Source of the DNA: Hyaloperonospora brassicae | Lineage: Eukaryota; Oomycota; Peronosporomycetes; Peronosporales; Peronosporaceae | Length of the DNA: 64,000 nucleotides | Assembly: GCA_947650285.1 (NCBI GenBank) | Contig: CANTFL010001198.1 | Location: 620,001 to 684,000 of the forward strand | Reading direction: 5' to 3' | In this document: positions 56,972 to 64,000 of the stretch, piece after piece | Layout: each line of letters starts with the position of its first letter | Position numbering within the stretch: the first letter of the stretch is position 1 | The notes under the pieces: model-generated | What the model was told of the DNA's origin: nothing | Seen by the model: the letters and a program-made list of their open reading frames with translations, nothing else | Database searches by the model: none | Program-made: the position numbers and the translations under genes

Positions 56972-59653
56972 GGGAATCAACATCCCCTCACAGTCTCTCC
57001 GACCTTCTGTGTGCGAAAGGCCACAGGAGGGTGGCGGATAGTGCACGCATTCAACAAGTTGAATGCTGCAACGGTACCGGCTCAGACGCCGATACCGAGG
57101 AAGGACGTCATCATAGATGGTATGTCAAAGAGTACCATCTTTTCGTCCATGGATCTGATGGATGGATTCTATCAGATCCTGATGCGTGAACGGGACGTCC
57201 CGTTCACAGCAGTGAGTACCCCCAGCGGGATGCTGTGGGAGTGGCTAGTGATGCCACAGGGGCTGAGTAATGCCCCTGCAACATTCAACAGATGTGTAAC
57301 AAATCTGTTGAGACCGGTGCGAGACTTCGCACCGAGTTACTTCGACGATGTGTTCGTCCATAGCCGGGCTATGGACGGGAAGACGGACGTTGAAGTTCAC
57401 AGAACTCACGTTCGTCAGGTTCTTCAACTTATGCGCAAGCATAAGTTGTACGCCAACCTCAAGAAGTGTATATTCGCGGCTAGCGAAATACCACTTCTTG
57501 GGTGCATCGTGGGGAAACACGGCGTACGCCCTGATCCCGAAAAGATCAAGGCGATCACCGACTGGCCAGTGCCAGTCGATGTCAAGGGACTTCGAAAGTT
57601 CCTTGGTCTTGCGGCGTACTTGCACAAGTACTCGCGCAACTACGCCGAGATGACGGTACATCTTTCTTGCTTGCTCAAGAAAAATGTCAAGTGGTCATGG
57701 AACGCTGAGTGCCAGCGTTCCTTTGAAGGTATCAAGCAAAGCTTGATGCAATCGCCGATCTTGGCGATTGCAGATCAGGACAGACCATTTCATGTGGTCT
57801 GTGACGCCAGCGATTTCGCAATCGGCTGTGCGTTAATGCAGTTCGATGCAGATGGCGCGGAGCGCGTCATCTGTTATCAATCGCGTCAGCTGCAAGCAGC
57901 TGAGCGTAATTACCCAGTGCATGACAAGGAACTCCTTGCCATGAAATACGCACTGGCTAAATTTCGCGTCTATCTCTTGGGAGATAGACCGTTTGTTGTC
58001 TACACGGACCATGCGTCATTACGCACGGCCGTAAACAGCCCACACCTCTCGCAAAGAATGGCGAGGTGGCTGTCTTTCTTCGCGGAGTATAACTTCTCCG
58101 TGGAGTATAAACCGGGACGACTCAATGTCGTCGCGGATGCTCTTTCGCGCCGGCCCGATTTCGAGCCGGACGCGCAATCCAACAGTGAGGACAAGCCCAC
58201 TGTTGCGACACTGTCAGTCAGTGTCCCGTCGTCAAGTTTACTTGACGACGTACGAAAGGCATACGCGGAAGATAAGGATCTTCTGCGATTGATGGATCAT
58301 CTGGTGAATCCATCCAGTAAATCCATGAGGGATTTACCGGCTTTGTACCGATCCTCATCGGATCGGTATAGTACACGCAACGGATTGCTGTACTATACAG
58401 CTGTTGCCGACGACACGCCTCGTGTCGTCGTACCCGCTCATCATGATTTGCGATTGCGCATCATGTATGAGTGTCACGATGCCCCAACAAGCGGCCATCG
58501 TGGTAGAGAAAAGACTTACCTCACGGTAAGTCGCGACTTTTACTGGCCCCGCCAGTATCAGTTTGTTCGCAAGTACATCCGTGCTTGCGAAGTATGTCAA
58601 CGGGTGAAGCCTAGTCCTTCATCCCGTGCGCCATTGCAGCCTCTGCCTGTTCCGACAGAGTGCTGGCAGTCCGTTTCAATGGACTTCGTCTTCGGGTTTC
58701 CCGAAGACGCTCACAAGAATAATGGTATTCTTGTGTTTGTGGACCGATTCAGCAAGATGGTCCATCTTGCTGCTGTCCCTGAGTCAATCAAGGCTCAAGG
58801 TTGTGCTCGTGTCTTTCTAGACACGGTCTTTAGACTCCACGGGTTACCCCGTGAACTCGTATCCGACCGTGACCCTCGGTTCACGGCGGAATTTTGGCAA
58901 ACCGTGTTCCGTACTCTCGGAACACGATTGAAGATGTCCACTTCTGACCATCCAGAAACAGATGGTCAGACGGAACGTGCGAACCGTGTCCTCGAAGAGA
59001 TTCTTCGAGGATATGTCCACTCGTTTCCGAGTTGGAGCGAATTCCTACCCATGGTGGAATTCGCCATCAATAATTCGGTGCATGCTTCAACACAGCACAC
59101 ACCGTTTTACGTGAATGGCCTACGCCATCCACGTGTGCCCACCCTTCTAGAGTGTGACTCTTGGATAAGGGGGGGAGGGACTCGCTCGAGCAAAAACCGT
59201 TTTGGCTCTTGCTCATCACGTGTCGACGCAAACGTCGTCACGTATGATGCCGATGTCGATCAAGTCGACATCGATGAAGAAGATCATCTCAATAATAGCG
59301 AAGACGCTATTATTGATTCGGATGATGATGACGATGCTGGTATATTCAGCATCGCCAACGATTATGCCAGCGAGGAAGAAGACAACCTCGCTGAAGAAGA
59401 GAGCAATCTCTTAGCAGTGCGCACGAAGCGCACTGCTAGACAAAACAAAGAGTCAGCAGAGAACTTCCTGCTGACTCGAGAAGCGGTAGTCCGTTTCGTT
59501 CAGGACTCCATCGCAAATGCGGTGGACCATCAGAAACGGAACGCAGACAAGAATGGAAGAGCAAATGTTCTTTCATTTAAGGTTAACGACCTAGTACTAC
59601 TGTCTACGGTAAACTTACCTGGAAATGCAGTCACTAGTGTCGGCAGTAGTTAA
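56972..59653 (+). CDS. pol: Pol part 2: reverse transcriptase, RNase H, integrase
   Basis: Same frame as part 1, resuming correct sequence at SPTFCVRKATGGWR (from 56,996). RT core: FSSMDLMDGFYQI, MPQGLSNAPATF and the catalytic YFDD. RNase H: VVCDASDFAIGCALM and VYTDHASL. Integrase: zinc arm HDAPTSGHRGR..CEVCQ, then catalytic Asp in SMDFVFG, Asp in VSDRDPRFT and Glu in TDGQTERAN. A highly acidic insertion (about 750-800 of this part, IDSDDDDDAG) lies in the integrase C-terminal region. The frame stops at TAA (59,651-59,653), just before the GPF module LLPKYIGPFRV. That module continues in frame to 59,941. Confidence 0.93.
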   Translation, partial: GNQHPLTVSPTFCVRKATGGWRIVHAFNKLNAATVPAQTPIPRKDVIIDGMSKSTIFSSMDLMDGFYQILMRERDVPFTAVSTPSGMLWEWLVMPQGLSNAPATFNRCVTNLLRPVRDFAPSYFDDVFVHSRAMDGKTDVEVHRTHVRQVLQLMRKHKLYANLKKCIFAASEIPLLGCIVGKHGVRPDPEKIKAITDWPVPVDVKGLRKFLGLAAYLHKYSRNYAEMTVHLSCLLKKNVKWSWNAECQRSFEGIKQSLMQSPILAIADQDRPFHVVCDASDFAIGCALMQFDADGAERVICYQSRQLQAAERNYPVHDKELLAMKYALAKFRVYLLGDRPFVVYTDHASLRTAVNSPHLSQRMARWLSFFAEYNFSVEYKPGRLNVVADALSRRPDFEPDAQSNSEDKPTVATLSVSVPSSSLLDDVRKAYAEDKDLLRLMDHLVNPSSKSMRDLPALYRSSSDRYSTRNGLLYYTAVADDTPRVVVPAHHDLRLRIMYECHDAPTSGHRGREKTYLTVSRDFYWPRQYQFVRKYIRACEVCQRVKPSPSSRAPLQPLPVPTECWQSVSMDFVFGFPEDAHKNNGILVFVDRFSKMVHLAAVPESIKAQGCARVFLDTVFRLHGLPRELVSDRDPRFTAEFWQTVFRTLGTRLKMSTSDHPETDGQTERANRVLEEILRGYVHSFPSWSEFLPMVEFAINNSVHASTQHTPFYVNGLRHPRVPTLLECDSWIRGGGTRSSKNRFGSCSSRVDANVVTYDADVDQVDIDEEDHLNNSEDAIIDSDDDDDAGIFSIANDYASEEEDNLAEEESNLLAVRTKRTARQNKESAENFLLTREAVVRFVQDSIANAVDHQKRNADKNGRANVLSFKVNDLVLLSTVNLPGNAVTSVGSS

Positions 59654-59941
59654 CTACTGCCGAAATACATTGGGCCATTTCGAGTGTTGCACCGCAAGGG
59701 CAATGCATACACGATCGAATTGCCACGTAGGATGCGCACGCATCCTACGTTTTACGTGGGGAGGCTTAGGTCGTACTGTCAGTACGAGCCTTCTTCTTCC
59801 GATGAAGATAGCCCCCACGTTCAAGAACATCCATCAAGTTCTTGCGTTCGCGCTCCAGACGATCCGTCTGGTCGCGCAGATTATGATACCTCGGAACTCA
59901 ACCGAGATATCTCTCCGCGAGCTGTCGCCAGCTCGCCGTAA
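59654..59941 (+). pseudogene. pol: Integrase C-terminus beyond the in-frame TAA
   Basis: Same frame as pol. It reads LLPKYIGPFRVLHRKGNAYTI then RRMRTHPTFYVGRLRSYCQY, the GPY/F module of chromovirus integrases, then a Ser/Pro-rich linker to a TAA. The TAA at 59,651 separates it from the rest of integrase. A single-base change would explain this. Confidence 0.8.
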
Positions 59942-61372
59942 AGGGAGCGGACATCCCGCTCGACCTGAAGCTGCGCTGTGGCATAATCGGCGCGATCCCT
60001 CGCCCGATCAGCCTCGTGATCCTTGCGGTTCTTCCGCACGGTATCGGTCAAAGCGTAGCGCCGGTCGCGCTCGTGCTTCAAGTCATCGCGCAATTCATCG
60101 ATTGCGCGATCCATCTCGTAAGGGTCGAGATGGTGGGCCTGGGGTCTCTGGAGGAGGTCTTTCCTCCTCCACCACATCCTTTGGTGGATGCTCACGGTGA
60201 TCAACGCTTTCTAGTGGAGCGTATCTTGAATCACCGTGACGATTCAGGATCAAGGACGAGCTACCTCGTCCAGTGGCGGGGGTATCCACCCTCTTGGAAC
60301 AGCTGGGAGCCCCGCTCTCAGCTGTTAATGGATGTTGAAGGTCTCGTCCACCAGTATGACGAGACCCATCCGATGAGTCCTGTGGCCCATCGGTAAACAC
60401 GCGCCCTAGGCGCTTGTAGACGGATTGCAAGTTTGCAATCGCGTCACGCATCTCGTCCGAGAGATGTGCCCTTCCCCAGGGCGAATTTAGGGAGTACACA
60501 TCCCTATGTGCACGCTGCGAGTTGTCAACACAACTCGCACAAGGGTCTCCCCATGTGAGGCAAGGAATGCCTGCCTCACTCGATAAACAATGCAACCGGT
60601 ACCTAGCACCGGTTGGCGTTCGCCGTTCGAACCTGAGGCGTGTTGCCTCAAGTTTCTTGAGCCACCCTTCTCGTCCAAAATTCTTTACGTTTTGGACGAA
60701 CGCGTTCCACGCAGCCAAAAGCGATGTTTTGTCACGCTTTTGGTTGCTATTGTACCATCGATGTCTAAGGAAGACATCGAGATAAAAGTCTTCTTCAGCG
60801 CGAAAGTTCTTCGCGCTGGGATCCAAGCCGTGAAGCTCAGTCGCATCGAATAAGGGTATTCGATGGTGTTGGCCTGTCTCGTGAGACAGGCTATTGATGA
60901 GTTGTTCGGGCAAACGCCACGGCTTCAACTCATCACGCTTCACAGTGGTACCCTTGTCGGTACCACGGCTCCCAGATTGACGACGGCTCGCGCCATCGTC
61001 ATCACGCTCGTGCGAAGACGCACGAGCCGGCGGTGGTGAAGAATAGAACTCACCACCCTGATCATCGTCATCACTGCCGAACAGACTGTGATGCGAATCA
61101 CGAGTCCGTTCGTTCGGCAGTGGCCTTGGCGAATACTGAGGCGTCGCCGGTGAGCGAGACGCCTCTGGAGCATTGCCCGAGTCAGACACGTCTGACTCGC
61201 CAGAGTAGATGACCTCCACATCGGGGTCATCGTGCGCACGCGGCGTGATACCGCGTGCACCTGCAGCACCTGTTGCTGCAGGCGAAGAAGGGGCGGCAGA
61301 CGACGAAGCGTCTGCCGCAGAGGCTTGCACAGCACCAGGCTGTGTGGGTCTTGAGTCACCTCGCATAGACAT
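59881..61372 (-). CDS. Antisense ORF of the retrotransposon, possibly spliced
   Basis: From ATG 61,372 the minus strand is open for 425 codons to 60,095. If a 262-bp intron (60,400-60,139; GTGTTT..CCCCAG) is removed, exons 61372-60401 and 60138-59881 join in phase and give 409 residues. The join reads YKRLGR then AHHLDPYEMDRAIDELRDDL. Regions: disordered Ala/Ser/Asp-rich start (1-140); an alpha-helical core (KPWRLPEQLINSL, FLRHRWYNSN, LLAAWNAFVQNV); a Cys cluster (HCLSSEAGIPC..DPCASC); and a C-terminal charged coiled coil (ELRDDLKHERDRRYALTD). I do not recognise the family. Antisense ORFs between pol and the 3' LTR are known in some plant Gypsy elements. Start lies 131 bp from the 3' LTR. Confidence 0.6.
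60123..60396 (+). CDS. pol: Chromodomain segment of pol (separate frame)
   Basis: The +1-type frame reads FPPPPHPLVD then RFLVERILNHRDD..TSYLVQWRGYPPSWNSWEPRSQL and VHQYDE, a clear chromodomain that would steer integration to marked chromatin. It is not in frame with the integrase part (ends 59,941). A GTAAAG at 59,938 and an AG at 60,121-60,122 would join them in frame, but both sites are weak. The segment coincides almost exactly with the intron-like gap in the antisense gene. Confidence 0.75.
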
Positions 61373-61490
61373 GTTAACTATGCGAGGTCAAGCGGAAAGT
61401 GAGTGGAACGGACCAAACAAGTGCTCCCTGTCCCAATGGTGGCCAACGGGTGGCCTCCATATTTCGATAGTCACACGGTGACTATCAGTT

Positions 61491-61502
61491 AAGGGGGGGT
61501 GA
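61491..61502 (+). other. Polypurine tract
   Basis: aagggggggtga, directly before the 3' LTR, the expected plus-strand primer site. Confidence 0.85.
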
Positions 61503-61890
61503 TGTAACGGGGCAGCCCGTTACATGATATTGTCACTTAAGGAAAGTGACAATAAAGAATATAAGATGGATATTCTTTAAACAATATCACCAAAGTGGTG
61601 ATATTGAAGGGTCGACCAAAGGGTCTGTTCATTGGTTGATATCGTGATGATATCAACCCACCAATCGCCGCAAGACGCGCGCAATGAGTGGTGACGAGAC
61701 GTCACCATACATGCAGTTATATTAGTATAATTGAATTAAGTCAAACGAAGAGACAGTAGTTTAAAGACTTAATTTATTAATATAACAGTTCTACTTTTAC
61801 CCTACCTACGCTTCCTCGCTCGCCACGTGTACGTCCGTCGGGGCACCCAAATCCCTTGCGTTAAGTTACGCAAGGGTGTGCCCCGTTACA
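61503..61890 (+). repeat. 3' LTR (388 bp)
   Basis: Same length as the 5' LTR and the same sequence as far as I can compare by eye. It may also supply the antisense promoter for the minus-strand gene that begins 131 bp inside. Confidence 0.95.
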
Positions 61891-61895
61891 ATCCG
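61891..61895. repeat. Target-site duplication, right copy (atccg)
   Basis: Matches the left copy at 53,905-53,909. Confidence 0.9.
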
Positions 61896-62310
61896 CCTTA
61901 AGAGCGAAAATCAATTTGATTGGTGGAGCGCGTATGGAGATGGGCCCGTAAGAACGATTGATGGGATTAGACAACTTAGTGACACAAACTGACTGTGGAC
62001 ATTTATGCAGATTGATCTACCTTACGGTCATGAAGGAATATAGTCAAGGATCGACGATTGACCGATCACGATCCGCGATCAAAGGCTTGGATCACCAAGT
62101 TACAAGGACCGGATCACTAGAGAGCTGAACATCATCTGGAATACAGAATCGATAACACTAATGGAAGATAGGTGCACGTGAAAGCAGGCAATAAGAGTGG
62201 ATATTCAAGATCATCATACATCGCGATCTCAGAGGTGACGATCATTCGACAGTGTATGCTCGATCAATGACTCGAGAGATTGATCACGATCCACCCTGGG
62301 CGTGTAACGT
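61896..62310. other. Repeat DNA flanking the insertion, GATC-rich
   Basis: Continuation of the older repeat interrupted by the intact element. Many GATC words and no gene. Confidence 0.4.
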
Positions 62311-62317
62311 TTGATTG

Positions 62318-62450
62318 TGTGGACACATAATTAGTGTGGATCACATAATTGGTTTGGATCACATACTTGGTGTGGATCACATACCGCGATCCACTACCCG
62401 ACCGATCCACCCCGTAGCGATCCACTATGAAGCGATCCACTATCGAGGGA
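62318..62450. repeat. 18-bp tandem repeat followed by gcgatccact repeats
   Basis: Units of tgtggatcacataattgg type start at 62,318 (17 bp), 62,335, 62,353 and 62,371, and are followed by several cgatccacta-like copies to about 62,445. On the minus strand this gives a YVIHTN-type hexapeptide repeat in a short open frame. Confidence 0.75.
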
Positions 62451-62459
62451 TCCGCCATC

Positions 62460-63300
62460 CGAGTATCTGCTGTAGATCACGTGATGCAAGAGGTGAATTA
62501 CATAGACATGCGATAGGAAACAGTGGTCTAGTGAACAGATAGGCATACTCATAGGTTTTGGATTTGGTTGGTTAACATTAAACAGAATTGAATTTGCAAC
62601 AAAAGACACACGTCAACTTCTCCCGGGCAGGAACTTTGCCTTCCCGTTGAATAGAGAGCGACCTGTGTCTACACAAACTTCGCCTTTGGATTTTTTGGCC
62701 AGGCGGAGCATCAGTTCTCACCCCCAACTGCGATCGGACGCAGGGAACCTAACGGTTCAGATTAAAGATCGCGAGACGGCTCAAGTGGTCAGAAGGCTCG
62801 CAGATCGAGCATCAACTTTGGACACAGGATACTCTAGGAGATCGCCCAAGTATACGCGCGATCGAGTGAATAATTCCCACTCGATCCACCCCACATTTGA
62901 CCGAGTAAATAAATTTCCACCCGATCAACCCCTATTTTCAAAACGGTCAAGTTCAGGTTCAGCTTAAGTCCACCAAGAAGAGCGCACCCGCCACACCGAC
63001 GGGTACACAAGGTAAGTAAGAAGACACAGAGCACAAAATCGGGGTACCCCCTCCATTAGTAGTGTCGTCAGGCGCCAGTGAAGAGTCGGGGTCACACGAA
63101 ATTGTGATCACTACTCCACCACATAGGAATTAAAGCTGCATCTCGCCCCAATTAAAGTTTTGACCTCGGAGGGTTGATCCCGATCCTAGCTTCTGTCGAC
63201 TTGCCGGCCGGGATACCTAAAATGCCGATCGTAAAGATCGATTGTTGATATATCCAATTTGTGCGGCTTCTTCGTCTTGCCAAACCGATCCGGACTTCTT
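62460..63300. other. Repeat-derived spacer, no supported gene
   Basis: A 106-codon plus-strand frame (62,647-62,967) has no domain. The position between the tandem repeat and the minus-strand protease suggests pol linker or leader of a decayed element. Confidence 0.4.
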
Positions 63301-63307
63301 TCGGTAT

Positions 63308-64000
63308 TCACAGTGTCTTTTTAGCTGAGTCCAAACGGATACCTGCCGAAAGCATATAATTTATGCCCAGTATGGCTTCTTGTCCAACTTGATCCTCTTC
63401 CCATACGTCGAAGTAGTGTATTGACGATCCGTCCAATTTTACCTTAATCTTGTTTCGACTCACCGTCATGTATACATTCTCCCCGATCCCATCACACTCT
63501 TGCGTCCGACTTTCATCAATCACACATCCCACCTTAGGAGCAAAGGTTGTGTCTATGATTGACATTTCTGCGCTGGAGTCAAACAATATGGTGTCTTTGT
63601 TGCTGTTGATCTTGCCTACAGACTTGGCTTGCTTAAAGCACTTTCCCGAAGTACGATATTTCCACTATCCGCGCAAACTTCCTCGGGAGAGATCGAGCTC
63701 CATCTTTGTAGAGGATCGCGCACTTGTTCTCTCTTTTCACATTTGAGATCGAGAGACAAAGGTATAACCACCACGTATATAAGCGATAGGTTTGATTCGA
63801 TAAAAAAACTCTTGATCTCTCTTTCGCCTTTCACCAAATACATAAATGCAAAGCCTATGACGCGCGTCTCGTACCAGTGGCGAGCGTCCTAGTTTGACAT
63901 TTCTTCGACGTTGGGAGGAAACATTCCGGCATGTTTGCTGGGCACATAACACTTGAGGATCAAATTGTAGAATTTCTCCGTGGAGCATTTGCCACATTCA
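63308..64000 (-). pseudogene. Decayed Gypsy gag-protease, minus strand, continues past the window
   Basis: Reading leftwards from the window edge: ECGKCSTEKFYNLI..KHAGMFPP (gag C-terminus with a CxxC), a stop, then KGEREIKSFFIES..VVVIPLSLDLKCEK, frame changes, then the aspartic protease ILFDSSAEMSIIDTTFAPKV..AILGINYMLSAGIRLD (63,308-63,600). The catalytic loop reads DSS where DSG or DTG is expected. Stops and shifts between the parts show it is inactive. It belongs to a family different from the intact element. Confidence 0.65.

Larger units (their letters stand above)
53910..61890 (+). mobile_element. Ty3/Gypsy chromovirus-type LTR retrotransposon, 7,981 bp
   Basis: Two 388-bp LTRs that I cannot tell apart by eye flank a 7.2-kb interior with primer site, gag, protease-RT-RNaseH-integrase, chromodomain and polypurine tract. 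The 5-bp duplication atccg marks the insertion, so it is recent. Despite that, pol is interrupted at 56,957-56,996 and 59,651, which would leave it non-autonomous unless these are recoded, spliced or sequence errors. The 3' third carries a large antisense gene. Nearly the whole element is a chain of short inverted repeats, unlike the host genes beside it. Confidence 0.95.

Noticed and set aside
1..64000. tRNA, rRNA, CRISPR, RxLR or Crinkler effector genes
   Set aside because: I looked for the typical motifs and saw none that I could support. A covariance-model search would be decisive for RNA genes.

Overview
The window looks like an oomycete nuclear chromosome segment (Peronosporaceae type: Phytophthora or downy mildew). 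The evidence is compact GC-rich genes, short 71-99 bp GT-AG introns, divergent gene pairs sharing very short promoters, and Ty3/Gypsy elements of chromovirus type. Long AT-rich stretches hold decayed repeats. I saw no bacterial features, CRISPR array, rRNA, clear tRNA or RxLR-type effector gene.

Layout. Positions 1-450 hold an LTR fragment. Positions 3.2-10.4 kb form a gene island: a mitochondrial SLC25A38-like carrier, a mitochondrial primase-helicase (Twinkle / T7 gp4 family) that shares a 244-bp divergent promoter with a DDX24/Mak5-like RNA helicase, and a small polyQ protein. Positions 10.5-24.1 kb are gene-poor. They carry a SINE-like repeat, a simple-sequence tract and a decayed colinear copy of a Gypsy pol (19.26-22.78 kb). 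Positions 24.1-28.4 kb hold a four-exon Enhancer-of-zeste (PRC2 H3K27 methyltransferase) gene. Positions 28.5-42.1 kb are gene-poor again, with solo or partial LTRs and a second SINE-like copy. Positions 42.1-52.5 kb form a second gene island: PIG-T, an MFS transporter, a small unknown protein, a TRIP4/ASC-1-like zinc protein, a C1orf52-like protein, an unknown two-exon gene and a golgin-84 homologue. Positions 52.6-64 kb are repeats: an older LTR relic, an 8-kb Gypsy element (53,910-61,890) with LTRs I cannot tell apart and a 5-bp target duplication, and a decayed Gypsy copy on the minus strand running off the window.

How the genes relate. The host genes are housekeeping functions: mitochondrial haem/glycine transport and mtDNA replication, ribosome assembly, GPI anchoring, Golgi tethering and chromatin silencing. 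They are not one pathway. The young element is the most unusual object. Its coding DNA and LTRs are packed with short near-perfect inverted repeats. Its gag-pol junction carries a slippery heptamer plus hairpin, and its 3' third carries a large antisense gene that may be spliced around the sense chromodomain.
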